DNA of 52,661 nt, taken from positions 76,843-129,503 of the forward strand of contig CABIYE010000007.1 of assembly GCA_902362865.1 (NCBI GenBank). The letters are read 5' to 3'. This DNA comes from Clostridiaceae bacterium (GTDB taxonomy: Bacteria > Bacillota > Clostridia > Lachnospirales > Lachnospiraceae). The position numbers were made by a program, and so were the translations under genes. Under the pieces are notes generated by a model that saw nothing but the letters and a program-made list of their open reading frames with translations, was not told where the DNA came from and ran no database searches. This document shows positions 1 through 8,935 of the stretch, one piece after another. How positions within the stretch are numbered: position 1 is the stretch's first letter; every line of letters starts with the position of its first letter.

Positions 1-137
1 ATTTTTTCCTGTGCCCCATCTGTCGTCGCACTATCCGCTCCCTTTTTCCTCGCCAATCCGAACCCAACCGCTATGCAGATTCCAAGCAGAAGGATAATGA
101 ATAATATAATAATGCATTTTTTCGTTTTCTTCATCAT
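1..137 (-). CDS. N-terminus of a membrane-anchored protein of unknown function (cut by window edge)
   Basis: Only the first 45 or so residues are in the window. The gene begins with two ATG codons, preceded by a GAGGAG ribosome site at a normal distance. The visible protein has a short lysine-rich start (MMKKTKKC) followed by one hydrophobic segment of about 18 residues and then a charged, Ser/Thr/Ala-rich stretch. That is typical of a signal anchor or signal peptide with the rest outside the membrane. It reads in the same direction as the small peptide gene and the LamG protein just upstream, so it may belong to the same surface-associated set. Its function cannot be told from this fragment. 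Confidence 0.65.
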   Translation of the reverse strand, partial: MMKKTKKCIIILFIILLLGICIAVGFGLARKKGADSATTDGAQEK

Positions 138-164
138 TACACTCCTCTTTTCCCTTTACTAAGT

Positions 165-201
165 GAAGGCATTACCGCCTTCAAAAGCCAGTAATGCCTT
201 C
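165..201 (-). other. 11-bp perfect inverted repeat between the acidic peptide gene and the next gene
   Basis: GAAGGCATTAC and its exact complement GTAATGCCTTC are separated by 15 bases. In RNA this gives a stable hairpin downstream of the acidic peptide gene and just ahead of the ribosome site of the next gene. There is no clean U-run after it on either strand, so it may be an RNA-stabilising or weak terminator hairpin, not a standard intrinsic terminator. Confidence 0.45.
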
Positions 202-231
202 GCAATTTCGCAGAATTTCAAAAACCGAGGA

Positions 232-381
232 TTATGAATCCCAACCGTCTCCAGAGGATTCCCAATCCCCATCTCCACCTTCATCATAATCATCCGTACC
301 CGAAGTAAGTATAATATCTTCTACCTCAAACCGAATTACTTCCATTTTCGGATCAGCATAAAACTCTTTCACTTTAGCCAT
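232..381 (-). CDS. 49-residue small protein with a strongly acidic Gly/Asp/Trp tail, possible secreted or modified peptide
   Basis: The ATG is preceded by AAGGAG at 7 bases and the frame gives 49 residues ending in TAA, so this is a well-formed gene despite its size. The first half (MAKVKEFYADPKMEVIRF...) is a mixed basic/hydrophobic leader of the kind K-x-F/Y-x-x-P-x-x-E-V-x-x-F-x-x-x-D-I-I-x-T-S-G. From memory, similar short proteins are common in gut Clostridia. The second half after the SG has about seven Asp, three Glu, two Trp and many Gly/Ser and no Cys. It starts 15 bases after the LamG protein's stop codon, so the two are very probably cotranscribed. A leader/core layout would fit a ribosomally made peptide, but no maturase or protease gene is visible nearby. 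Function unknown. Confidence 0.7.
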   Translation of the reverse strand: MAKVKEFYADPKMEVIRFEVEDIILTSGTDDYDEGGDGDWESSGDGWDS

Positions 382-396
382 TTTATCACTCCTTAC

Positions 397-3300
397 TTAT
401 TTTACAATTGCCTGACAACTTGTAACATCGCTATAAACGGTATGCTCTTCTCCATTTTTATCAAGATAAATTAAAAATGCCTTTCCATACCAAGTGTCTG
501 TTGCTGTGCATGTTCTGCTTGCTACATAAGTACCCTGCAGTCCTGTTGTCTTAGCTGTTGCTTTCATCGTCCTGCTTGCGCCAATCACAAACAGCTCTTT
601 TTCATTGCTTTCAAAAGCACTCCAGCCTTTACTATCTGTAATAATCACACCATGGCTTACTACTTTATATCCCGCCGGAAGTGAACGCTTTGCTGTAAAG
701 GACATTTTATTAGTATTTTTGTTATATGTAGATGTACATAAAAGCGTAACCTGTTCTTCTACTTCTGTTTCTGCCTCTGCATAAACCGGAATCAATGTTA
801 CATCTTCCATTACATAGAAACTATAGTTTGCTGCATAACAAACAATTTTATCCTTGTCCGTCTTCCAATATACAAATTTCTGACCTTCCGGTGCTTCCGG
901 CGCTGTTACCTTCACAAGATCCAGAGCTTCATATCTTCCGATTTCTTCAATGGTACCAGCATTATTAATGCTGACTGTATATTTCTTAGCCTCAACTGTA
1001 ATCGTAATCTTTGCAGTAATGTTGTTATCAGAATCAGCATTTTCTTTCACACTTGCAGTTATTACTGCCTCTCCAACACTATTAGCGGTAATTTTTCCAT
1101 CCTGAGCAACGGATACAATAGAATCATCGCTTGAAGACCAGTTAACTGTCTTATCTGCCTTTTCACCGGCTTCAACTACAGCCGTAAGTACAGCGTCAGC
1201 TCCTTCTTCCAATGCCATCTCAGAACCTTCATTAATCGTAACCTTTGTCACAGTCAACTCTTCTGCTGTCGGAAGTGCATCAATCTGTGCTTTGACACTG
1301 GCAATATATTGATTAATTTCTTCTGCACTGCTCATGCCTTCAATTGCTTCATATGCATCACTGATTATAGCATCATACTCCTGCTGCTGTTCGGTTAGAT
1401 ATATAACATCAGCTTTATAACTTTCCAAGACAGTATAAGCATTTTCCATTGCCTCGTTAAACTCTTTCTCTGCCAGGGCTGCATCTGTTGGAATACCATC
1501 AATGACCTCTTTCGCATCTGTAAGAGCCTTAGTTACTTCTTCTGCTGTCGTTGCAGCCTGAATTGCCTTTGTCCCGCCTGCAATTGCTACTTGAAGTGTT
1601 GCTTTCTCATCCTCGCGATAATCATCTGCATTTGCATAGCTGTTCAATTCTTCAATCGCTGCTGCTTTAATTGACTCAAGTTCCGCTTCTTTAGTTACCA
1701 GCGCTTCTGTTGCCTGTCCAAGTGCCGCTACCGCTGCATCCACATTTTCCTGCGTTGCATCTGCATCTGCAAGTATAGCTTTTGCATCTGCAAGCGCCGC
1801 AGTATATACCGCCCAACTTGCTTCTGTGTACTTGTCCGCATCTGTATCTGCAATTGCGCTGTCAACTGCTGCCTGAAGGGCTGTCTTGTCAGCCTCCTCT
1901 TTACCTGCAAATTCATCCGCAACTTCCTCAGCTGTCAGAGCGTAATTGTAGATTTTAAAGTTATCCAAATATCCTTTAAAATACTCACCATCGCCCCAAT
2001 CTGATCTACCAATCCAGAGTTTACTGTCCTCCTTTAATATGCCAGTCAAACTCTCTGTTTTATTAGGATACTCATTCACCAACACACTGTCAGCATAAAT
2101 CCGTATTCCATCTTCCGCAAAAACGACATCAACATGATGCCATCCCGTTCCTCCATAAGCATTAGAAGCCACGTTCGGTCCCCGGAATGTATCTATCCAG
2201 CCATTTATAAAATCTTTTATTCCGACATATGATGTAGTGCCTTCTGATGTGGCGTAAAGCACCCAATTATGACCATCCGTCACATTATTTCTATCATAAG
2301 AGACTGTTAACTCCTCACAACCAGTCAAAAGGCTGCTGCCATCCTCTTTTTTAACGTCCAGATATACATTACCACTTCGCATATCTAAAACTGTTCCGCC
2401 ATTCTCATCTGCAAACGCCACATCTCCAACTGGAGTTGCAACAGCGCCTGCACCTTTAAGACCCTCATCAGCATCATCAAAAGTAAAATCTGCAATTAAT
2501 TGTCCCTTTTCCTGAAGAACATTTACAGCAATACTGTCACTTGCTACAACCCGACCTTCTCTTATCCAATTTGCGGTAATCGTCGCAGTTCCTTTGCTCT
2601 TACCTGTCACTATGCCATCTTCAACCGTTGCGATATCAGAATTATCAGATACCCAGTTCACTGTACAGTCAGAAAGTGCCGCCACATTAACCGTATCCAG
2701 TTCAATTGTTTTTCCAATTCTTATATACTGTGTCTCTGTTGTAATCGCACTGCCACCCTTATATAAAAGCTCAGCCTGCGTTGCATCTACCGCTACATCG
2801 TAAATCTTTACTTCATCAAATTGACAATTGGCATTAGTATCCCAAGCATTGATACCCAGACACATTGTACTATCCAAATTTGTAAAAGCGGTTTCACTTA
2901 CCGTCTGTGTACAATCAAGCATTCCATTTCTGTAAATAGAAGCTGTATTTCCCTGAACAGATATGATATACTGCTGCCATTCATTATTTACTCTGGTATA
3001 GCCAACCATATTATTATTCTGATTGTTGATAGCGCTCCATATACCATTGCCTGCAAGAGAAATCCAGTTGTCATTATTTCCAGTAGCTCGTACTCCCCAG
3101 TTAATCAATGAATCTGCCCATCCCATATCTGCCTGTGGGTTAGCCCAAAAAGAAATCGTATAATCGGCAGTTCTTCCTTCGGATGGCAAATTCAAATCCA
3201 GTCCATAGCTTCCATCCAGATATACAGCCTGCCCTGCGCCATCTCTTCCAGTAACATATTGGATCTCTCCCGTATAATCAGAACTCAGATGATCCTGCTT

Positions 3301-3486
3301 CGCTGTTGCCTCTATTTCACTATCAGTTTCCTCAAGATTACCTTCGAAATCATATTGCCACTTCGGTATCAATTCATCGACTACCGTATTCGCCGCGTCC
3401 ACTGTCTTTACCGCACCCGGAGCAACCATGCCGATCGCCATTGCTGCTGTCAGAAGCCCTGCGCAGCCTTTTTTCCACTTCCTCAT
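397..3486 (-). CDS. Large secreted LamG / Big_2 / FIVAR surface protein
   Basis: This 1029-residue protein starts with a signal peptide (basic MRKWKKG, a hydrophobic run, then AxA-like cleavage near residue 31). Order of domains, roughly: LamG-like jellyroll (40-245), bacterial Ig-like Big_2 (250-325), second LamG (330-525), three helical FIVAR-type repeats (540-745, rich in Ala with typical TxAS and VDAAV motifs), a second Big_2 (750-835), a short InlB/Flg_new-like repeat (840-900, with KFVYWKTD), then a beta-rich tail. No catalytic glycosidase domain, LPxTG signal or SLH domain is seen, so it is either freely secreted or held by the tail. LamG and FIVAR domains usually bind glycans, so adhesion to host or dietary polysaccharide is the likely role (inference). 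Ribosome site AAAGGAG precedes the ATG. The 5' leader contains one of the 23-bp hairpins described at 3579. Confidence 0.85.
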   Translation of the reverse strand: MRKWKKGCAGLLTAAMAIGMVAPGAVKTVDAANTVVDELIPKWQYDFEGNLEETDSEIEATAKQDHLSSDYTGEIQYVTGRDGAGQAVYLDGSYGLDLNLPSEGRTADYTISFWANPQADMGWADSLINWGVRATGNNDNWISLAGNGIWSAINNQNNNMVGYTRVNNEWQQYIISVQGNTASIYRNGMLDCTQTVSETAFTNLDSTMCLGINAWDTNANCQFDEVKIYDVAVDATQAELLYKGGSAITTETQYIRIGKTIELDTVNVAALSDCTVNWVSDNSDIATVEDGIVTGKSKGTATITANWIREGRVVASDSIAVNVLQEKGQLIADFTFDDADEGLKGAGAVATPVGDVAFADENGGTVLDMRSGNVYLDVKKEDGSSLLTGCEELTVSYDRNNVTDGHNWVLYATSEGTTSYVGIKDFINGWIDTFRGPNVASNAYGGTGWHHVDVVFAEDGIRIYADSVLVNEYPNKTESLTGILKEDSKLWIGRSDWGDGEYFKGYLDNFKIYNYALTAEEVADEFAGKEEADKTALQAAVDSAIADTDADKYTEASWAVYTAALADAKAILADADATQENVDAAVAALGQATEALVTKEAELESIKAAAIEELNSYANADDYREDEKATLQVAIAGGTKAIQAATTAEEVTKALTDAKEVIDGIPTDAALAEKEFNEAMENAYTVLESYKADVIYLTEQQQEYDAIISDAYEAIEGMSSAEEINQYIASVKAQIDALPTAEELTVTKVTINEGSEMALEEGADAVLTAVVEAGEKADKTVNWSSSDDSIVSVAQDGKITANSVGEAVITASVKENADSDNNITAKITITVEAKKYTVSINNAGTIEEIGRYEALDLVKVTAPEAPEGQKFVYWKTDKDKIVCYAANYSFYVMEDVTLIPVYAEAETEVEEQVTLLCTSTYNKNTNKMSFTAKRSLPAGYKVVSHGVIITDSKGWSAFESNEKELFVIGASRTMKATAKTTGLQGTYVASRTCTATDTWYGKAFLIYLDKNGEEHTVYSDVTSCQAIVK

Positions 3487-3578
3487 AATAATCTCCTTTT
3501 CTACAATATTGTTTTGCTTTGCTACATAAATATCATTTTCTCTTCGCTACCCTCCTTTTCATATTTACGCAATAATAC

Positions 3579-3601
3579 TCGTAGAGTAAGCAGCTCTACG
3601 A
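3579..3601. repeat. Left copy of a 23-bp hairpin repeat flanking the Rpn gene
   Basis: The repeat has 8-bp arms (TCGTAGAG and CTCTACGA) around a 7-base centre, TAAGCAG. The copy at 4934-4956 is its exact reverse complement over all 23 bases, and sequence identity stops on both sides. On the minus strand this copy lies in the 5' leader of the LamG gene and downstream of the Rpn gene's own terminator. Confidence 0.75.
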
Positions 3602-3659
3602 AACATTTGGTGGTTCAGCAAAAAATGTAATAATATTGGAATAAAAGAGACAGAAAAAA

Positions 3660-3697
3660 GAAGGGAAAATGAATTTGAAATATTTCATCTTCCCTTC
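3660..3697 (-). terminator. Intrinsic terminator of the Rpn-family gene
   Basis: A 14-base arm beginning GAAGGGAA and a nearly perfect complement form a long stem with a small AT-rich loop. On the minus strand it is followed by TTCTTTTTTC, a good U-tract. It sits about 12 bases after the Rpn stop codon. Confidence 0.75.
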
Positions 3698-3708
3698 CTT
3701 TAAGATTG

Positions 3709-4596
3709 TTAATTTGTTTTAATTCCATTTTCAAGAAGCAATTGAACGAGACGTTGATTTTCTTCCGATAATTGCTGTTTTTCAGAAGTTAATTGCTGCT
3801 TCTCGGCAGCTAATTTCTCTTTTTCCTCCAACGCTTCTTTCAGCATTCTCTCCCGGCCAGCTGTGCGGCGTCGGTAGTCTTCCCTTGCCTCACACTGCTG
3901 GCGGATCTTTTCGTCCTGTGTCAGGACATAAACGGAGTCAACAGCGTCCTGTAAATATTTATCCGATTTTGCAAGCATTTTTAATTCCTCCCATGTGGTA
4001 GCTTTGAAGAGGCTTGCCCAGTGATCGATTCCATACTGCATGTCCTCTTCCGTTGCCAGATTGATACAACTTAAGTCTAGCACAGAAAGACGCAGTTTGT
4101 CACTATAAATACGTCTGGTTTTTTCGTTCATTATCCGATAAGTAGCGTAGAATTCGGGAGAATCCTCAAAAAGTGTAAAATCCAGGATGCCGATATGGAT
4201 TGCGGGTTTGACGGCAGTATAATCATCCCCGCTGTTTAGGTTATCAAAGGCACGGCAGAGGTAGCAAAGCGAACGCTCAGGCCAGTTTCCTTCGTTGGCG
4301 ACCTGCATCTCAAGGTTGATGACAGTATTCCGGTTCAGTTCAATCCGAATATCCAAAATAAATTCCTTGTCGGTAATCGTTTTACCTAATTCGATGGGAT
4401 TGGTGATAGTGACCGAATGGACATCGGAAATATTCAGATGCAGAAGGGAGCAAAGCAGTGATTTCAGAACCTGGTTGTTCCTTTGGAGCAGCGCACGGAA
4501 CAGATAATCATTCGTCAGAGGAATGCCAATAGGTCCGCTTACTTCGTCCCAGTTAATTTCATCATGTAGCAGTAGTTGATAATTAGTATCAGGCAT
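3709..4596 (-). CDS. Rpn family PD-(D/E)XK nuclease / putative transposase
   Basis: The protein of 295 residues matches the Rpn/TIGR01784 family of recombination-promoting nucleases. It begins with the family's NDYLFRALL segment near residue 30, and the active-site region holds ILDIRI...INLEMQ at about 80-100, the D-x(n)-E-x-Q form of the PD-(D/E)XK core. The last 45 residues are a coiled coil built from repeats of EKQQL and EENQRL, a feature that varies in length between family members. I chose the ATG at 4596 because AAAGGA lies 8 bases before it; an ATG 21 bases further up lacks a ribosome site. Rpn proteins are known to promote RecA-independent recombination. The gene stands alone, with its own terminator, and is bracketed by inverted 23-bp hairpins, which suggests it moves or has moved as a unit. 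Confidence 0.85.
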   Translation of the reverse strand: MPDTNYQLLLHDEINWDEVSGPIGIPLTNDYLFRALLQRNNQVLKSLLCSLLHLNISDVHSVTITNPIELGKTITDKEFILDIRIELNRNTVINLEMQVANEGNWPERSLCYLCRAFDNLNSGDDYTAVKPAIHIGILDFTLFEDSPEFYATYRIMNEKTRRIYSDKLRLSVLDLSCINLATEEDMQYGIDHWASLFKATTWEELKMLAKSDKYLQDAVDSVYVLTQDEKIRQQCEAREDYRRRTAGRERMLKEALEEKEKLAAEKQQLTSEKQQLSEENQRLVQLLLENGIKTN

Positions 4597-4981
4597 AGAG
4601 TCAGTCCTTTCTTTCATTTGTAAATATTTAAGAAATTAAGTAACTATATTTGGACAATGCGGCGAAACGCCTAAGACCAAATAGAAAATAAAGAATGCAA
4701 CGAGAATAGATTACATATTTTGTTGCAAGTTAGATACATTGTATCAGCTGTTACCGTAAATGTAAATAGCAAAAACGAAAAAAGGAGGAGACATAAATAA
4801 ACGCTGCTTTTTCTAAGAAATGATAGAAATATATCATAAATTGACTAATTTGTAGTAAATAATTGCTTTTTTTTGAGCATTTATTGACAAGCATTTTGTT
4901 TTAAACTTAAACTAATTGTTCTTGCAAAAAAAATCGTAGAGCTGCTTACTCTACGATTTTTTATTCGATGTTCCAACCCCT
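4597..4981. other. AT-rich intergenic stretch upstream of the Rpn gene
   Basis: This 385-base gap is very AT-rich and holds no credible reading frame. Reading on the plus strand, a TTGACA near 4884 is not followed by a good -10 box. The only clear structure is the hairpin at 4934-4956, which has T-runs on both sides and therefore can end transcription arriving from the acetyltransferase gene. A promoter for the Rpn gene should lie in the 4600-4760 part but I could not pin it down. Confidence 0.5.
4934..4956. repeat. Right copy of the 23-bp hairpin repeat; also a likely terminator of the acetyltransferase gene
   Basis: Exact reverse complement of the 3579-3601 repeat. Here it is flanked by A8 on the left and T6 on the right, so it forms a bidirectional intrinsic terminator. 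On the minus strand it lies about 25 bases past the stop codon of the GNAT gene and is followed by eight U residues. The left copy lacks such flanking runs, so the terminator function is specific to this copy. Confidence 0.75.
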
Positions 4982-5974
4982 TTACACAATTTCATTCAGA
5001 TAAATAGGTGAAAGCGGCACAATTTTCTCAAGTTCCCCCTTTAACCTTTCTGTCATGGATACTCCCTCTTCTGCGGCAATTTCTTCCACTGTCTTACTTC
5101 CGAATATCAGGCTGCCCAATGCCTCTACCGTCAATACGCCTTCGCTGTTTTCGGGTTTTCCCTCCATCAGCATGACTCCGGAAAATTCTGTGCCTGTCAG
5201 CAAGAAACATTTGTTATTTTCCTCTATAAGCGGGTCTGTCACGTGGAAACATGCCGCCATCAGGCAACGCAGCTCAAGAATCTGCAGCAACCGTTTTAAA
5301 TACACAATCCGAACCATAATTTTAGGCTTTTCATTTTCCGCTTCTGTTACTATCGGACGCAGATCACATATCTTTCCATCTTCTTCTATAATTGCCAAGT
5401 TTCCGCCGTCACTTCTGTATTCTTTCAAAAGCCTTCTATAATATGCGGGCGTCCGCTCTGCATAGACCTTCGCGCGCCCCGCCAATGCATGTTCTGCAAA
5501 TGCTGCAAGAGCCTCACAATCTTTTTCCTCCGCAAGCCTTATTCCATCGCCGCTGCATTCTGTTTTTGTCAAATACCTGTGCTCCTGTTCATACACCGTC
5601 CGAAATCCATAAGGTGTATAAATGCTTTCGCTTGCAGGCATCAAGAACGTAAAAGGTTCACCTTCTTTATACATAGAACGCAAGGATTCTTTCAGAAGCC
5701 CTGCCATATATCCTCTCTTCCGGTACTTTTCTCTGGTTGCAACTGCCACAATGTAGTGGGATGGTTCCTTTCTTCCATTTACCATCAATGTATAGGGATT
5801 GAGATGAAGCATTGCCTGGATACCTCCGTCCTCCTCCACAACAAATATCGTGTTATCCTTCGTCTTTTCAGAATAATAATAATCAATGAAAGACGAACTG
5901 TCTTCTGAAAATACCTCTTCATACAGAGAGCGAGTTTTCCCGTGTTCCATTTCCGCCAACTTTCTGATATGCAT
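4982..5974 (-). CDS. Eis-like GNAT family N-acetyltransferase
   Basis: The 330-residue protein has an N-terminal GNAT domain: IVAVATREKYRKRGYMAGLL at about 95-115 is the acetyl-CoA binding beta4/alpha3 region with R-x-x-G-x-A/M. It is followed by FLMPASESIYTPYGF, typical of the Eis/YkkB-like group. The last third (GVLTVEALGSLIFG... then GELEKIVPLSPIYLNEIV) resembles the SCP2-like C-terminal domain of Eis proteins. The frame can be extended upstream to 6127, but that would overlap ispF by 150 bases. The ATG at 5974 follows the ispF stop by one base and has GGGGAGG 10 bases ahead, so translational coupling is likely. Substrate unknown: Eis relatives acetylate amines of aminoglycosides or peptides. 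Confidence 0.85.
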   Translation of the reverse strand: MHIRKLAEMEHGKTRSLYEEVFSEDSSSFIDYYYSEKTKDNTIFVVEEDGGIQAMLHLNPYTLMVNGRKEPSHYIVAVATREKYRKRGYMAGLLKESLRSMYKEGEPFTFLMPASESIYTPYGFRTVYEQEHRYLTKTECSGDGIRLAEEKDCEALAAFAEHALAGRAKVYAERTPAYYRRLLKEYRSDGGNLAIIEEDGKICDLRPIVTEAENEKPKIMVRIVYLKRLLQILELRCLMAACFHVTDPLIEENNKCFLLTGTEFSGVMLMEGKPENSEGVLTVEALGSLIFGSKTVEEIAAEEGVSMTERLKGELEKIVPLSPIYLNEIV

Positions 5975-5975
5975 A

Positions 5976-6536
5976 TTACTCTGCCTCCCCATCTGTATGC
6001 GGGCAGCCGCAGCAGCCTGCGCACTTGCTCTGCTCATCCACTCCGACTGCATAACTGTAATTTGCAATCGTCTCAAGGCATACCACCGCCTGAGCCGAAA
6101 TCCCTTCTCCTGTCCCGGTAAATCCAAGCCCTTCCTCTGTCGTCGCCTTAATATTTATCTGATTCTTTTCGATATGAAGCGCCGTTGCCACATTTTCCCG
6201 CATTTTCTCAATATACGGCGCCATTTTCGGGCGCTGGGCAATAATCGTCGCATCTATATTTCCAATCACATATAACTCATTGTCAATCAATCTTCCTACA
6301 TGTTCCAAAAGCTTCATACTGGAAATCCCTTTATACTGTGGATCCGTATCCGGAAAATGCTTCCCGATATCGCCAAGCGCCGCCGCCCCCAGCAGTGCAT
6401 CCATAATTGCATGCAGCAGCACATCCGCATCGGAATGTCCCAGAAGTCCTTTCTCATAAGGAATTTTCACCCCACCCAAAATCAAATCTCTGTCTTCAGT
6501 CAATCTATGAACATCATATCCCATGCCAACACGCAT
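5976..6536 (-). CDS. ispF: 2-C-methyl-D-erythritol 2,4-cyclodiphosphate synthase with a cysteine-rich C-terminal tail
   Basis: IspF makes MEcPP from CDP-ME-2-phosphate in the MEP isoprenoid pathway. The Asp/His metal ligands are visible in GYDVHRL and [12 protein letters not shown]. The [16 protein letters not shown] loop, the [17 protein letters not shown] segment and [15 protein letters not shown] are all typical. The usual protein ends near residue 157-160, just after the [12 protein letters not shown] region. This one carries about 25 extra residues containing [16 protein letters not shown], four Cys and a His, which could bind a metal or Fe-S cluster. I chose the ATG at 6536 (AAGGAGG, 7 bases ahead); a GTG directly before it is possible. 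A good promoter lies at 6584-6612. Confidence 0.95.
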   Translation of the reverse strand: MRVGMGYDVHRLTEDRDLILGGVKIPYEKGLLGHSDADVLLHAIMDALLGAAALGDIGKHFPDTDPQYKGISSMKLLEHVGRLIDNELYVIGNIDATIIAQRPKMAPYIEKMRENVATALHIEKNQINIKATTEEGLGFTGTGEGISAQAVVCLETIANYSYAVGVDEQSKCAGCCGCPHTDGEAE

Positions 6537-6583
6537 CACCTGTCCTCCTTTTCCGCCTGGTTTTCTTTTATTATTATTTATTT

Positions 6584-6612
6584 AGTATAAGATATACAAA
6601 AAACAAACGCAA
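6584..6612 (-). promoter_or_regulatory. Sigma-A type promoter for ispF and the acetyltransferase gene
   Basis: On the minus strand TTGCGT (6607-6612) and TATACT (6584-6589) are separated by exactly 17 bases. The start site would fall about 40 bases before the ispF ATG. Confidence 0.65.
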
Positions 6613-6681
6613 CACCCAATCCTTTTTCACCGCACGTCTTGCCCTCCACAGCATATGCTAAAAGAAAAAAGGAAATATTTC

Positions 6682-7035
6682 ATGTATAATAATCAAAATA
6701 ATTGTAATAAACAAAAACATGTCCACGAATTAACAGGCAGCACCGGGATTTTTGAAGAATGTAATGACTGCCACAATCACAGATTCTGTACCGTAACCGG
6801 TGAAGCTATCTATATACCGGGGAAAAACGACCATTTTCACGAAGTAAAGTTCCGCACCGACTTCACAGATGAACACTTCCACGAATTTTGCGGAAAAACC
6901 TCCGGTGCAATTGATGTAGGCGGCGGCAAGCATGTGCATTTCATCAAAGACTGTACCGAGAAAGAAGATAATCACAAACACGAATTTCAGGCAGCAACAT
7001 TGATTGACAGCCCGATTGATTTTAAATGCAAATAA
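6682..7035 (+). CDS. YmaF-like histidine-rich small protein
   Basis: The 117-residue protein is made of repeats of a short His motif: KHVHEL, HNHRF, DHFHEV, EHFHEF, KHVHFI and NHKHEF, each spaced by about 15-25 residues. This matches the YmaF family of Bacillus and Clostridia, soluble proteins of unknown function. The even spacing of H-x-H pairs suggests metal binding or a small beta-propeller/beta-helix fold (inference). It has four Cys, no signal peptide and no membrane segment. The frame is open from 6655, but the ATG at 6682 has AAAAGGA about 8 bases ahead and gives the better start. It is the only plus-strand gene in this part of the window. Confidence 0.75.
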   Translation: MYNNQNNCNKQKHVHELTGSTGIFEECNDCHNHRFCTVTGEAIYIPGKNDHFHEVKFRTDFTDEHFHEFCGKTSGAIDVGGGKHVHFIKDCTEKEDNHKHEFQAATLIDSPIDFKCK

Positions 7036-7065
7036 CGGAATCGTTAGATTTTTCGTTATACTAAA

Positions 7066-7093
7066 AATGAGAGACAGTTATCTGTCTCTCATT
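7066..7093 (-). terminator. Intrinsic terminator after the tRNA pair
   Basis: AATGAGAGACAG and its exact complement CTGTCTCTCATT with a 4-base loop, followed on the minus strand by a short U-run (CATTTTTAG). It begins seven bases after the 3' end of tRNA-Met and lies about 30 bases beyond the stop of the convergent YmaF-like gene. Confidence 0.8.
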
Positions 7094-7099
7094 CTCAAG

Positions 7100-7173
7100 T
7101 AGCGGGAACTGGATTTGAACCAGCGACACCACGGGTATGAACCGTGTGCTCTAGCCAACTGAGCTATCCCGCC
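7100..7173 (-). tRNA. tRNA-Met (anticodon CAU)
   Basis: Folds as a standard 74-base tRNA. The acceptor arms are GGCGGGA/TCCCGCT with a G-U first pair, the D arm is GCTC...GAGC, the anticodon arm CACGG-TTCATAC-CCGTG has CAU at the tip, and the T arm GCTGG/CCAGT encloses TTCAAAT. The 3' CCA is not encoded. The acceptor and anticodon stem fit elongator tRNA-Met better than initiator tRNA (which would begin CGCGGGG and have three G-C pairs) or the lysidine tRNA-Ile. Confidence 0.95.
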
Positions 7174-7236
7174 ATATTCGGTTTTCCATCACATTCTGTA
7201 ATTTGAAACCATTGTAACAGCAAATCTGTTACAAAA

Positions 7237-7309
7237 TGGGACCTACAGGGCTCGAACCTGTGACCCTCTGCTTGTAAGGCAGATGCTCTCCCAGCTGAGC
7301 TAAGATCCC
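7237..7309 (-). tRNA. tRNA-Val (anticodon UAC)
   Basis: A 73-base tRNA with acceptor arms GGGATCT/AGGTCCC, D arm GCTC...GAGC, anticodon arm TCTGC-CTTACAA-GCAGA with UAC at the tip, and T arm ACAGG-TTCGAGC-CCTGT. CCA is not encoded. It is the first gene of a two-tRNA transcript and lies 63 bases before tRNA-Met. Confidence 0.96.
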
Positions 7310-7315
7310 AGTCTT

Positions 7316-7374
7316 GTGGGTTGCTTTTCCGCAACCCACTCGTCTATCATACTACCAACCTGAACAAATGTCAA
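7316..7374 (-). promoter_or_regulatory. Strong tRNA promoter with a 5'-end hairpin
   Basis: On the minus strand TTGACA (7369-7374), a 17-base spacer and TATGAT (7346-7351) make a near-consensus sigma-A promoter. The expected start site falls near 7339, which is exactly where a 9-bp perfect stem (GTGGGTTGC, 6-base loop, GCAACCCAC; 7316-7339) begins. The precursor tRNA thus starts with a hairpin that ends seven bases before the mature tRNA-Val 5' end. Confidence 0.85.
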
Positions 7375-7411
7375 TAGTTTTTTTGCTTTTTTTCACCACT
7401 TTTTTTCACGC

Positions 7412-8866
<1,455 letters not shown>

Positions 8867-8935
8867 TTAATTTTTTGCAACTTTTTTTCGTTTTCCTGCA
8901 TTCATATCTATTTTGTTCTATTTTCTTGACTTTTT

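Noticed and set aside
5975..6127. Longer start for the GNAT protein overlapping ispF
   Set aside because: The extra residues translate the out-of-frame ispF end; the ATG at 5974 has a good ribosome site right after the ispF stop.
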